Shown here one piece after another: positions 6,977-15,860 of a DNA stretch of 64,000 nucleotides. The stretch lies in assembly GCF_900107965.1 (NCBI RefSeq), contig NZ_FNVU01000001.1, positions 434,001 to 498,000 on the forward strand, given 5' to 3'. The notes beneath the pieces are model-generated. The model did no database searches and was not told the DNA's origin. It saw only the letters and a list, made by a program, of their open reading frames with translations. Made by a program: the position numbers and the translations under genes. Source of the stretch: Actinacidiphila yanglinensis (GTDB lineage Bacteria; Actinomycetota; Actinomycetes; Streptomycetales; Streptomycetaceae). Within the stretch, counting starts at the first letter, position 1. The number at the start of each line of letters is the position of its first letter.

Positions 6977-9900
6977 GTGCGATACACGATCCTCGGCCCC
7001 ACCCAGGCCCTGCGGGACGACGGCGGGGCCGTCGCCCTGGCCGGCGGACGCCTGCGCGCGCTGCTGACCTCGCTGGCGCTGCGGCCCGGCCGGGTGGTCG
7101 GCACGGACGTCCTCATCGACGAGGTGTGGGACGGCGCACCGCCCGCGGGGGCCGTCGGGGCGCTCCAGGCGCTGGTCGGGCGGCTGCGGCGGGCGCTGGG
7201 GCACGACGCGGTCGGCTCCTTCGAGGGCGGCTACCGGCTGGAGGCCGCCCGCGACGACGTGGATCTCTACCGCTTCGAACGGCTGGCCGAGGAGGGTGCC
7301 CGGGCGCTGGCCGACGGCGACGCGGTGAAGGCGGTGGGCCTGCTCGGCGACGCGCTCGCGCTGTGGCGCGGCCCCGCCCTGTCCGACCTGCCGGACCGGG
7401 GAACCGCCGCGGTACGCAGCGAGGCCCTGCGGCTGGACGCCCGCCGGCAGCGGCTCACCGCGGAACTCGCCCTCGGCCGGGCCGCGCAGGTGCTGCCCGA
7501 ACTCGCCGAACTGGCCGCCGCCCACCCGCTGGACGAGCCGCTTCGCGCCCTGCACATCCGGGCCCTGCGCGCCGCCGGACGCACCGCCGAGGCACTCACC
7601 GCGTACGAAGCGGTCCGCCGCGACCTCGCCGACCGGCTCGGCACCGATCCCGGTGGCGAGCTGCGCCGGCTGCACGCCGAACTGCTCCGCCCGGCGCCAC
7701 CGGAGCCCGCGCCCCCCGTCTCGAACGGCGGGGACGGCCGCCTCGTGCAGCCGGCCGGCGACGGCGCCCCGGCCGGGTGGAGGTACGACCGCGCGCTGCC
7801 CGTTCCGGCGGACGGCCCCGGCCGGACCGGCCGCGAGCCGCCCCGGGCCGCCGCGCCCGCCCGCGGCGCCGGCAACGCCCGGGCCCGGCTGACGAGTTTC
7901 GTCGGGCGCGAGAGGGACCTCGCGGCGGTACGGCAGGACCTGGCGCAGGGGCGGCTGGTGACGATCACCGGCCCGGGCGGCACCGGGAAGACCCGGCTCT
8001 CCCAGGAGGCCGGGGACCTGGTGGGCGGCCGCTGGGCGGACGGCGTCTGGTATGCCGAGCTGGCCCCGGTGAGCGACCCGCGCACCCTCCCCGAGGCGGT
8101 GATCAGCTCGCTCGGGCTGCGCGAGACGCTGCTGCACTCCGGCAGCGCGGCCGAGGCGGCGATCGCGGCGGAGACCGGCCCGCGCGACGCCACGCGGCAG
8201 CTCACCGACTACTGCGTCGGCCGCGAACTGCTGCTCGTCCTGGACAACTGCGAGCACGTCATCGACGCCGCGGCGACCCTCGCGGAGTCGCTGCTGGCGA
8301 ACTGCCCCGGCCTGTCGGTGCTGGCCACCAGCCGCGAACCGCTCGGCGTACCGGGGGAGTTGGTGCGGCCGCTGGACCCGCTGCCGGACCCGACCGCGCT
8401 GCGCCTGCTCGCCGACCGGGGCGCCGCGGCCCGCCCCGGCTTCTCCGTGGACGACGACCCGGTGGCGTGCGCCGAGCTGTGCCGGCGGCTGGACGGCCTG
8501 CCGCTGGCGATCGAGCTCGCCGCGGCCCGCCTGCGCAGCCTGTCGCCCCGGCAGCTCGCCGACCGCCTCGACGACCGCTTCCGCCTGCTCACCGGGGGCA
8601 GCCGCACCCTGCTGCCCCGGCAGCAGACCCTGCGCGCCGTGGTCGACTGGTCCTGGGACCTGCTCGACCCCGCGGAGCGCGTCCTGCTGCGCCGGCTTGC
8701 CGTCTTCCGCGGCGGCTGGACCCTCGACGCGGTCGAGGCGGTCTGCGCGGACCCGGAGGAGCCAGGGGACCCGGAGGACACCGAGAATGCGGGGGACGCC
8801 GAGGACTCAGCGCCTTCCGCGGACCCCGAGGAGCCCGCGGCCCCCGGCGCCCCGGACGGCGCCCCCTCCGCGGAGCGGATAACGTCACCGGACGCCGCCG
8901 CCCTCCTCGCCTCCCTTGTCGACAAGTCGCTCGTCCTGGCCGACCGGGACGAGGACGGCTCCCGCTACCGGATGCTGGAGACCATCTCCGAGTACGCCGC
9001 CGAGCGCCTCGACGCGTCCGGCGAGCGCGCCCGGGTCGAGCGCCGCCACGTCGGCTACTTCCGCGAGTACGTCCGCACCGCCGACCCGAAGCTGCGCGGG
9101 CGCGGCCAACTGGTGTGGTTCGAGCGGCTGGAGCGCGAGCACGACAACCTGCGGGCGGCGCTGCGAAGGGCGGTGGACGCCGGTGACGAGCAGGAGGGGC
9201 TGATGCTCGTGATCGGCTGCGCCTGGTTCTGGGAGGTGCGCGACTACGCCTCGGAGCGCCGCCACTGGCCGGCCGCGGTGGCCGCGCTCGGCCCGGACCC
9301 GTTCGAGGCGCCGCCGAGCCTGGAGCCGCTGGAGCGCGGCCCGCTGGACGACCCGCCGCCGCTGACGGGCGAGCGGCTGCTCGAGGCGCGCCGGCACCTC
9401 CGGGTGATCGAAATGGCCTCCCACGAAGGCGAGTCCGACTGGTGGAACGACCCCGACGTGGCCCGGATCGGCGCCGCCCTGATCGCGACCTACCCCGGGA
9501 ACCTGCCGCAGTCCGCCCGGCAGCCGGGCATCTCCCGCCCCTTCGGTGCCTTCTTCTCCGGTGACTTCGAGCGGCTGCCCGTCCTCGTGGACGAGACCAT
9601 CGAGTGCTGCCGCACCTTCGGCCGTACCTGGGAACTCGCCTACGTCCTGCAACTGCGCGCGAAGATCAACAACGACGTCAGCGAGCGGATCGACCAGTCG
9701 ATGGCGGACATCGTGGAGAGCCGCCGGCTGTTCGAGCAGCTCGGCGACGAGTGGGGCACCGCCGAGACGATGTCGGCCGAGGCGGAGGCCGCGGGCAACG
9801 CGGGCGACTGGGAACGGGCCATCCGCTGCTGCCGGGAGGGCATCGCGCTGGCCCGCAAGATGGGCGCGCACCAGCACGTGCCGGTGCTGACCGTCCGGCT

Positions 9901-10540
9901 CGGCGAGGCGATGGCCGACACCGGCCGGCTGGAGGAGGGCGAGCAGGTGCTGCGCGAGGGCATCGCGGACGCCGAGCGGTTCGGCTCGTCCGGCGACGGC
10001 GCCGCCTTCTATGGCAAGGTGCTGCTCGCGGGGCTGATCAGCCGCCTGGACCGGGTGCCCGAGGCGATCCGGCTGATCGAGGACACCATCGCCGCGAGTT
10101 CCGGCGTCCCCGGGTTCGTGGTCGGGATGCTCAACGGGATGCGGGGCTACCTGATCGGCCGCCTGGGAGACCCGGCCGGCGGCCTCGCCCTGCTGGCCGA
10201 CGGCATGGCCGAGCTGGGCCGCCACCCGCTGGCCAACGTGATCACCCCCCGGATCGCGATCGTGATGGTGCCCGGCGCGGTGGAGCTGCTGGTGATGCTC
10301 GCCGAGGCCGAGGCCGAGCCCGGCGCCAAGCCGGAGCGGCTGACCCGCGCCGCGGTACTGCTCTCCGCCCATGACCGGCTCCGCCCGCTGGCGATCGCGC
10401 CGCTGGAGGCCCGCGACATCGCGGGCGTCCGCGACCGGCTGCGCGCGCTGCTCGGCGAGGACGGGTACACCGCCGCGTACGCGAAGGGCGACGGCCTCGG
10501 GGTGCCCGAGACCGTCGCCCTGATGCGCGACGTGGACTGA
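6977..10540 (+). CDS. AfsR/SARP-family transcriptional regulator with NTPase and TPR-like regions
   Basis: The 1187-residue protein has an OmpR-like winged helix (about 1-90) with the SARP start LGPTQALRDDG, a bacterial transcriptional activation domain (about 95-240, ending GTDPGGELRRLHAELL), an NB-ARC/STAND NTPase with P-loop GPGGTGKT (332-339) and Walker B LLLVLDNCEH (418-427), and a long helical C-terminal half with TPR-like character. Such proteins activate secondary-metabolism or transport genes by binding heptamer direct repeats. A Glu/Pro/Asp-rich stretch (591-636) interrupts the winged-helix segment after the NTPase. The GTG start has no Shine-Dalgarno. It converges on the ABC exporter operon, whose upstream region holds an 11-bp-phased repeat array. 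Confidence 0.93.
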   Translation: MRYTILGPTQALRDDGGAVALAGGRLRALLTSLALRPGRVVGTDVLIDEVWDGAPPAGAVGALQALVGRLRRALGHDAVGSFEGGYRLEAARDDVDLYRFERLAEEGARALADGDAVKAVGLLGDALALWRGPALSDLPDRGTAAVRSEALRLDARRQRLTAELALGRAAQVLPELAELAAAHPLDEPLRALHIRALRAAGRTAEALTAYEAVRRDLADRLGTDPGGELRRLHAELLRPAPPEPAPPVSNGGDGRLVQPAGDGAPAGWRYDRALPVPADGPGRTGREPPRAAAPARGAGNARARLTSFVGRERDLAAVRQDLAQGRLVTITGPGGTGKTRLSQEAGDLVGGRWADGVWYAELAPVSDPRTLPEAVISSLGLRETLLHSGSAAEAAIAAETGPRDATRQLTDYCVGRELLLVLDNCEHVIDAAATLAESLLANCPGLSVLATSREPLGVPGELVRPLDPLPDPTALRLLADRGAAARPGFSVDDDPVACAELCRRLDGLPLAIELAAARLRSLSPRQLADRLDDRFRLLTGGSRTLLPRQQTLRAVVDWSWDLLDPAERVLLRRLAVFRGGWTLDAVEAVCADPEEPGDPEDTENAGDAEDSAPSADPEEPAAPGAPDGAPSAERITSPDAAALLASLVDKSLVLADRDEDGSRYRMLETISEYAAERLDASGERARVERRHVGYFREYVRTADPKLRGRGQLVWFERLEREHDNLRAALRRAVDAGDEQEGLMLVIGCAWFWEVRDYASERRHWPAAVAALGPDPFEAPPSLEPLERGPLDDPPPLTGERLLEARRHLRVIEMASHEGESDWWNDPDVARIGAALIATYPGNLPQSARQPGISRPFGAFFSGDFERLPVLVDETIECCRTFGRTWELAYVLQLRAKINNDVSERIDQSMADIVESRRLFEQLGDEWGTAETMSAEAEAAGNAGDWERAIRCCREGIALARKMGAHQHVPVLTVRLGEAMADTGRLEEGEQVLREGIADAERFGSSGDGAAFYGKVLLAGLISRLDRVPEAIRLIEDTIAASSGVPGFVVGMLNGMRGYLIGRLGDPAGGLALLADGMAELGRHPLANVITPRIAIVMVPGAVELLVMLAEAEAEPGAKPERLTRAAVLLSAHDRLRPLAIAPLEARDIAGVRDRLRALLGEDGYTAAYAKGDGLGVPETVALMRDVD

Positions 10541-10558
10541 CGCGGCGGGGAGGGCCGG

Positions 10559-11392
10559 TCAGGTCCTCTTGCGGAACCGGGCGACCGCCAGCGGCGCCGT
10601 GACCACGGTGATGCCGACCGACCAGGCCACCACCATCCACACCGAGTGCGCCACCGCGCCGCCGTTGATCAGCGCCCTGGAGGCGTCGGCGAGGTTGGAC
10701 AGCGGGTTGAACTTGGTGAAGCTCTCCAGCCAGCCCGGCATCGTGGTCGGCTTGGCGAAGATCGAGCTGCCGAACTGCAGCGGCATGAGCACGAGCATGG
10801 CCACCCCCTGGACCGCCTGGGCCGTCTTCATCGTCAGGCCCAACAGAATGAAGATCCACATCAGTGAGGCACCGAAGAACAGCGACAGCACGATCGCCAT
10901 CAGCAGGTGCGGTACGTCCGTGCCGATGTTCATGCCGAGCGCGAAGCCCATGCCGAGCAGGATCCCGATGGCGATCACCATCCGGCCGACCTCGACCAGG
11001 ATCTTCGCGATCAGCACCGAGGACCGGGCGATCGGCATCGTCCGGAACCGGTCCATGACCCCCTTCTGGAAGTCGTCGTTGATCCCGGTGCCGACCGCCA
11101 TGGAGATGTTCATGCCCATCATCGCCATCAGCCCGGGCACCACGTAGTCCACGTAATCGTGCTGGTGCCCCTTGCCGGAGACCGCGCCGCCGAAGACGTA
11201 GACGAACAGCAGGGTGAAGATCACCGGCATCAGCAGGACGTCGAACATCGACTCCGGGTCCTGCTTGATCTGCAGCATGTTGCGGCGCGCCAGTGCGCCG
11301 ATGTGCCGCATGTTGGCCCGCAGGCCGATCCTGCCCTCGCTCCCGGCGGCCTTCGCCGGCGCGCCGGTCAGTGTGGCCGTAGCCGCGCTCAT
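10559..11392 (-). CDS. ABC-2 type exporter permease (DrrB-like)
   Basis: The 277-residue membrane protein has six predicted helices and the ABC-2 pattern: an N-terminal amphipathic RNMLQIKQDPESMFDVLL, then hydrophobic segments including VFGGAVSGKG and LLMAIVLSLFFGASLMW, and the conserved FNPLSNLADASRAL before the last helix. It should pair with the ATPase upstream to export a hydrophobic compound, as in daunorubicin-resistance transporters. Its ATG overlaps the ATPase stop by four bases (ATGA), so the two are translationally coupled. The gene ends 18 bp from the SARP stop, tail to tail. The substrate is unknown. Confidence 0.92.
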   Translation of the reverse strand: MSAATATLTGAPAKAAGSEGRIGLRANMRHIGALARRNMLQIKQDPESMFDVLLMPVIFTLLFVYVFGGAVSGKGHQHDYVDYVVPGLMAMMGMNISMAVGTGINDDFQKGVMDRFRTMPIARSSVLIAKILVEVGRMVIAIGILLGMGFALGMNIGTDVPHLLMAIVLSLFFGASLMWIFILLGLTMKTAQAVQGVAMLVLMPLQFGSSIFAKPTTMPGWLESFTKFNPLSNLADASRALINGGAVAHSVWMVVAWSVGITVVTAPLAVARFRKRT

Positions 11393-12456
11393 ACCGAGAC
11401 CTCCACCTTCTGGTCGGTGCCCGCCGCGCCGTCCGCCGCGTGGCCGCTGCTGCCGGGGTCCTGCGCGTCCTGCGCGTCCTGGGGTGCCGACGCCTTCTCG
11501 CCGGTCACGGCCAGGAACACCTCGTCCAGGCTGGGCAGGTGCGTTTCGATGTGGGCGATGCCGAAGCCCCGCCCGCCGAGCATGCCGACCACGGCGGTGA
11601 GCTGGTCGTCGCTGAGGATCGGCACGCTGACCAGGCCGCTGTCGTCGGCACGCGCGCCGGCGACCCCGTCGAGACCGGCCTCGGCGATCGCCGCGACCAT
11701 CGCCGGGGCGGCCGAGGACCGGCTCGGCCGGATCAGCAGGGTCCGCCCGCCGACCTTCGCCTTGAGCTCGGCGACCTTGCCACCGGCGATGATCCGGCCG
11801 CGGTCGATGATCGTCAGCTCGTGGGCGAGCTGCTCGGCCTCCTCCATGTACTGGGTGGTGAGCAGCACGGTCGCGCCGTCGGCGACCATCCGCTGCACCT
11901 CCTCCCACACCTCGTTGCGGGTGCGCGGGTCGAGGCCGGTGGTCGGCTCGTCGAGGTAGAGCACCGCGGGGTGGCCGATCATGCTGGCCGCCAGGTCGAG
12001 GCGGCGGCGCATCCCGCCGGAGTACTGCATCGCGGGCCGCTTGGCCGCCTCGGTGAGCGAGAACCGCTCCAGCAGCTCGTCGGCGCGCGCCCTGGCCGCC
12101 TTGGCCGGGAGGTCGAGCAGCCGCCCGATCATGTAGAGGTTCTCCCGGCCGGACAGCTTCTCGTCGACCGAGGCGTACTGCCCGGTCAGGCCGATCACCC
12201 GGCGCAGCTGCCGGGGCTGCTTGAGTACGTCGAACCCCGCCACGCGGGCGGTGCCGGCGTCCGGCTGCACCAGCGTGGACAGCACCCGCACCAGCGTGGT
12301 CTTGCCGGCCCCGTTCGGGCCGAGCACACCGAGAACCGTGCCCCGGCGCACGTCCAGATCCACCCCGTCGAGCGCTTTGGTCGGGCCGTAGTGCTTGACC
12401 AGACCGCGCACCTCGACGGCGGTGGTCCCACCGTCTTCTGTCAGTCGCGTCGTCAT
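11389..12456 (-). CDS. ABC-2 type exporter ATP-binding protein (DrrA-like)
   Basis: The protein (355 residues) powers the adjacent permease. It shows Walker A GPNGAGKTT, the Q-loop in GLTGQYASVDE, the signature YSGGMRRRLD, Walker B VLYLDEPTTGLDP and the H-loop region TTQYMEEAEQ, followed by a DrrA-like C-terminal domain and a charged tail. The GLTGQYASVDEKLSGREN wording is typical of the daunorubicin-resistance subfamily. The ATG at 12456 is preferred over a GTG at 12486; neither has a strong Shine-Dalgarno, and the ATG may belong to a short-leader transcript. An octamer array lies directly upstream (12478-12535). Confidence 0.92.
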   Translation of the reverse strand: MTTRLTEDGGTTAVEVRGLVKHYGPTKALDGVDLDVRRGTVLGVLGPNGAGKTTLVRVLSTLVQPDAGTARVAGFDVLKQPRQLRRVIGLTGQYASVDEKLSGRENLYMIGRLLDLPAKAARARADELLERFSLTEAAKRPAMQYSGGMRRRLDLAASMIGHPAVLYLDEPTTGLDPRTRNEVWEEVQRMVADGATVLLTTQYMEEAEQLAHELTIIDRGRIIAGGKVAELKAKVGGRTLLIRPSRSSAAPAMVAAIAEAGLDGVAGARADDSGLVSVPILSDDQLTAVVGMLGGRGFGIAHIETHLPSLDEVFLAVTGEKASAPQDAQDAQDPGSSGHAADGAAGTDQKVEVSV

Positions 12457-12477
12457 GTCCACCACACTGCACGACCT

Positions 12478-12535
12478 CACCGACACGCCACCGATATCCC
12501 ACCGACAGCGAGGTGTCGGCGGCGTATCGGCGGTC
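12478..12535. promoter_or_regulatory. Phased array of five octamers, candidate operator of the ABC exporter
   Basis: CACCGAyA starts at 12478, 12489 and 12500, and TRTCGGCG starts at 12514 and 12525. Every step within each set is exactly 11 bp. The two sets are inverted about 12510, giving arms 12489-12507 and 12514-12532 with 15 of 19 matching. In the exporter's direction the repeats read TGTCGGTG, TATCGGTG, TGTCGGTG, ending 22 bp before the ATG; a weak -10 (CAGTGT) follows 7 bp after the last TCGGTGA. An 11-bp pitch is what SARP regulators use, but a TetR-type operator is also possible. Confidence 0.55.
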
Positions 12536-12640
12536 CGCGCCGCAGGTCAGGACCGTGCCGCGGGTCGTTTGCGCGCCGCGCCGCAGGGTCGGTCCGGCAC
12601 CGCGGGCCCGGTGCCGCCGCGCGTCGGGTGGTGGCGCGGG

Positions 12641-13369
12641 TCAGCTGGTGGCGCCGCGCGGCCGGTCGGTGGGCTGGGTGCCCGACTGCGGGACGCTCAC
12701 CAGCAGCGCGCCGTCGTCGGTGCGCACCTCGAAGCGGCTGATCGAGTTCTTCGGCATGCTGGTCGCGCCGTGCACGGTGAGCGGCTTCGGCTGCTCGCCG
12801 GTGCCGTACCCGGCCGCCGGCACCGACCAGTTGGCGACGGTCTCCCGGGTGCTGCCGGGGCCGACGGCGTCCAGGTGGCAGTGCAGCGGGCCGCGCACCC
12901 CGCTGAGCCGCAGGTCGACGGCGGTGCCCCAGGTCCTGTCGGTGACCCCGACGACCGCGGACACTCCCGTCGCCGGGTTGCTCGCCGAGTGCCGCTCGGA
13001 CGGGAAGGCGCTCGCCGACGTGGACGAGCCGCCGCCGTCCTGGGTGGCGATCACCGCGATGGTGGGCCCGCCGACGACCAGCACGGCGGCCGCGGCCACC
13101 GCCAGCAGCCGGCGCCGGCGGCGGGTCCGGCGCTCGGCCGCGACCTGCCGCAGCAGCCGGTCCAGCAGGGCGTCCCCGGGCGGTTCGGGGATGCCGATCC
13201 CGTCCTCGCGCAGCTCCGCGAGGACCGGCACCACGCCGCTCAGCTCGTCCAGCTCCTGCCCGCAGGCCTCGCACTCGGCCAGGTGGGCCTCGAACGCGGT
13301 CATCTCCGCGTCGTCCAGGGCCCCGAGCAGGTAGGCGCCCACGTCGACATGAGGTGTCATCGGTGTCAT
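12641..13369 (-). CDS. Zinc-binding anti-sigma factor, membrane-anchored
   Basis: The 242-residue protein has an N-terminal ZAS-type zinc finger, HLAECEACGQEL (residues about 31-42), a helical region that would clamp the sigma factor, one transmembrane helix (about 93-115) after an Arg-rich stop-transfer stretch, and an outer domain of about 120 residues. Its ATG overlaps the sigma-factor stop by four bases (ATGA). This is the usual partner arrangement, so it should hold the upstream ECF sigma factor inactive. The outer domain has no recognised fold; its HCHLDAVGPGS and TGEQPKPLTVHG segments look beta-rich and may sense the cell-envelope signal. Confidence 0.9.
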   Translation of the reverse strand: MTPMTPHVDVGAYLLGALDDAEMTAFEAHLAECEACGQELDELSGVVPVLAELREDGIGIPEPPGDALLDRLLRQVAAERRTRRRRRLLAVAAAAVLVVGGPTIAVIATQDGGGSSTSASAFPSERHSASNPATGVSAVVGVTDRTWGTAVDLRLSGVRGPLHCHLDAVGPGSTRETVANWSVPAAGYGTGEQPKPLTVHGATSMPKNSISRFEVRTDDGALLVSVPQSGTQPTDRPRGATS

Positions 13370-14031
13370 GACGTGGTCACCCCTCTCTCCTCCAGCGCGT
13401 TCCGTGCGGCGCGCAGGGCGTAGAACACCCGCGACCGCACCGTCCCGGGCGGCAGTCCCAGCTCCTCGGCCGCCTCGTTGACGGTGCGGCCCTTGAAATA
13501 CGTCTCGACGAGTGCCTCGCGGTGCGCGGCCGACAGGTCCTGCAGCGCGTCGGAGATCGTCATCAGGCGCAGCGTACGGTCCAGCTCGTCGCGCGCGGGC
13601 AGCAGGTCGAGCGCGGCGGGCGAGGTCTCGGGCGGCCGGGCCTGCCGGCTGCGGTGGCCGTCGATCACGATCCGCCGGGCGACGGTGACCAGCCACGGCC
13701 GCAGCGACCTGGCCGCCGGGTCGAGCTGGGACGCGCTCTTCCAGGCCCGCAGCAGCGTCTCCTGGACCACGTCCTCGGCGAGGTAGCGGTCGCCCGCCAC
13801 GAGCTTGAGCACGTAGGCGAACAGCGCGCCGGCGTGCTCCTGGTACAGCGCCCGCATGAGGTCTTCCTCGGGGGCGGCGGCCTCGGTCCGGTCCGCGCGC
13901 GCAGGGCCGCCGGGCCCGGCGTGCCGCGGCGCGCCGGACTGGTCCGGGGTTTCCGGAGAGGGACCGTCCACGCGCGCATCTTGCCGCACCCGCGGCTCCC
14001 GGTCGAGTTCGCGTATCGCCGATCGGGACAT
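13366..14031 (-). CDS. ECF-family RNA polymerase sigma factor
   Basis: The 221-residue protein directs RNA polymerase to stress-type promoters. Region 2 is visible in LYQEHAGALFAYVLKLVAGD and DVVQETLLRAWK, and region 4 in LPPGTVRSRVFYALRAARNAL. An N-terminal acidic/Pro-rich tail of about 55 residues precedes region 2. The ATG at 14031 shares its A with the preceding lipoprotein's TGA (TGATG), and the gene overlaps the anti-sigma factor downstream, so all three genes form one tightly coupled operon. I found no clear self-recognised GGAAC/CGTC-type promoter upstream of the operon. Confidence 0.92.
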   Translation of the reverse strand: MSRSAIRELDREPRVRQDARVDGPSPETPDQSGAPRHAGPGGPARADRTEAAAPEEDLMRALYQEHAGALFAYVLKLVAGDRYLAEDVVQETLLRAWKSASQLDPAARSLRPWLVTVARRIVIDGHRSRQARPPETSPAALDLLPARDELDRTLRLMTISDALQDLSAAHREALVETYFKGRTVNEAAEELGLPPGTVRSRVFYALRAARNALEERGVTTS

Positions 14032-14633
14032 CAGTAGCCGTACGACCCGCCGGACGACGTCCCTGTCGTGGCCGGTGCGGAGGTGGTGGCGGCGCCCGAT
14101 CCGCCGCCCGCCTTGGCCTTCGCGCCGGTCGGGGTCACCGCCCACCAGGTGCCGAGGACGCCCTGGCCGGTGGTGTCGCCGGCCTTGCTGTCCTGGGCGT
14201 AGGTGTACAGCGGCCAGCCGTCGAGGGTGAGTTGCTTCACACCGCCGGAACCGGCCACGCTGCCGAGCAGCTTCGGGTCGATGCCGGTGACGTGCGTGGC
14301 GTCGGTGGCGGGCACGGCGGGCCACAGCGCGGCGCACTGGCCGGTGCAGTTCGACTTCGACGGCTTGCTGGTGTCCATGTCGAAGCGGTAGAGCGTGAAG
14401 CCCTTGCCGTCGACGACGATCGTGCCGAGCGAGGCGTCCCGCACGGTGTGCGTCCCGGCGGCGGAGGCGCCCGCGGCGGCCCCCGCGGAGGAGCCCGCCG
14501 AAGGGGACGAGGCCGAGGAGCCGGACGCGCCGGACGAACCGGAGGAGGACGAGCCGCACGCGGCGAGGGTGAGTGCCAGCGCCGCCACGAGGGCGCCGCC
14601 TGCCGCGTGACGACCGCGCGGGGAAACGGTCAT
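14031..14633 (-). CDS. COG4315-like repeat lipoprotein, first gene of a sigma-factor operon
   Basis: The 200-residue product has a lipobox LTLAAC after an n-region MTVSPRGRHAAGG, then a Ser/Gly/Ala-rich linker and two copies of the secreted-repeat motif typical of PF03640: LYRFDMDTSKPSKSNCTG with CTGQCAALWPAV, and LYTYAQDSKAGDTTGQG with WWAVTPTG. These proteins are cell-surface lipoproteins of unknown function. A Gly/Ser/Thr-rich tail ends in SYGY. The start at 14633 is chosen because the signal peptide begins there; the ATG at 14684 would add an unlikely 17-residue extension. It is translationally coupled to the sigma-factor gene. Confidence 0.88.
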   Translation of the reverse strand: MTVSPRGRHAAGGALVAALALTLAACGSSSSGSSGASGSSASSPSAGSSAGAAAGASAAGTHTVRDASLGTIVVDGKGFTLYRFDMDTSKPSKSNCTGQCAALWPAVPATDATHVTGIDPKLLGSVAGSGGVKQLTLDGWPLYTYAQDSKAGDTTGQGVLGTWWAVTPTGAKAKAGGGSGAATTSAPATTGTSSGGSYGY

Positions 14634-14854
14634 GATGACATCCCGAAGGGTGGAAGTTCGCCGCTCAGCGGCGCTCATCCCCACGTACGCAGCCGCGGCC
14701 GGAATGTCTCAAAGTGCGCGCCACATTCTGCGCAGGGCGGCGGGAACCCGGCGAACCGGGCCCCGCCGCCCCGTGTCCCCGCGGGGGTCCCAGAGGCTGA
14801 TCAGGGCCGGACCGGACCCGGCAGACCGGGCCGGACCGTCCCGTGGACCGGACC

Positions 14855-15718
14855 TCAGTGGAAGGTGTGCTCCTCGGCAGGGAACGCCCCGCCCACCACG
14901 TCCGACGCGTACGCCTTCGCCGCGTCGCCGAGGGTGCGGCGCAGGTCGGCGTACTGCTTGGTGAAGCGCGGCACCTTCCCGCCGGTCATCCCGGCCATGT
15001 CGGTCCACACCAGCACCTGCGCGTCGGTGTCCGGGCCGGCCCCGATGCCGATCACGGGGATGTCCAGCGAGCGGGTGATCTCGGCGGCCACCTCGGCCGG
15101 CACCAGCTCCAGCACCAGCGCGAAGGCGCCCGCGTCCTGGGCCGCCTTGGCGTCCTGGACCAGCCGGTGGGCCGCCTCGTCGCCGCGGCCCTGCACGCGG
15201 TAGCCCAGGGTGTGCACGGACTGCGGGGTCAGGCCCATGTGGGCCATGACCGGGATGCCGGCCTCGACCAGCGTCTCGGTCTGCGCCAGCGAGCGCCTGC
15301 CGCCCTCCAGCTTCACCGCGCCGACCCCGGCCTCCTTCACCAGCCGGGTCGCGCTGCGCAGCGCCTGCACCGGACCCTCCTGGTAGGAGCCGAAGGTCAG
15401 GTCGGCGACGATCAGCGCCCGCCGGGTGCCGCGCACCACGGCGGCGGACAGCATCGTCATGTGGTCGAGGGTGACCGGCACCGTGGAGTCGTAGCCCAGG
15501 TGGCAGTTGCCCATCGAGTCGCCGACGAGCAGCACCGGGATGCCGGCCTCGTCGAACACGGACGCGGTCATCGCGTCGTACGCGGTGAGCATCGGCCACT
15601 TCTCGCCGCGCTCCTTGGCCGCGCCCAGGTCGCGCACGGTGATCCGGCGGGTGCCGCTGCCGCCGTAGAGGGCCTTGGGGTTGTCGGCCGACGTCTGGGC
15701 AGCCGGAAGTTGCGTCAT
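14855..15718 (-). CDS. panB: 3-methyl-2-oxobutanoate hydroxymethyltransferase
   Basis: PanB (287 residues) adds a hydroxymethyl group from methylene-tetrahydrofolate to ketoisovalerate, the first committed step of pantothenate and CoA synthesis. The (beta/alpha)8 signatures are clear: TAYDAMTASVFDEAGIP, VGDSMGNCHLGYDSTVPVT with the Mg-binding Asp, VKLEGG, HMGLTPQSVH, and VIGIGAGPDTDAQVLVWTD near the C-terminus. The length is typical, with an N-terminal extension of about 25 residues as in actinobacteria. GGAGCC precedes the ATG. It is transcribed divergently from the drug exporter and alone; other pan genes are not in this window. Confidence 0.96.
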   Translation of the reverse strand: MTQLPAAQTSADNPKALYGGSGTRRITVRDLGAAKERGEKWPMLTAYDAMTASVFDEAGIPVLLVGDSMGNCHLGYDSTVPVTLDHMTMLSAAVVRGTRRALIVADLTFGSYQEGPVQALRSATRLVKEAGVGAVKLEGGRRSLAQTETLVEAGIPVMAHMGLTPQSVHTLGYRVQGRGDEAAHRLVQDAKAAQDAGAFALVLELVPAEVAAEITRSLDIPVIGIGAGPDTDAQVLVWTDMAGMTGGKVPRFTKQYADLRRTLGDAAKAYASDVVGGAFPAEEHTFH

Positions 15719-15860
15719 GGTGACGGCTCCTTCATGTCATCTCGAGGCGCCCCGACGGCGTCCCCGGACCACTTCCATGCTGACACGCGGGGCGCCGACC
15801 CGAAACCCCTGGGCGGCGCTGCCCCGCCCCGCGCCCGGGCGCCCGCCGGCCCGATCTCCC

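Noticed and set aside
7267-8257. Long minus-strand open frames opposite the SARP gene
   Set aside because: They are mirror frames of a GC-rich gene, with Arg/Gly/Ala-rich nonsense translations, no ribosome site and no recognisable motif.
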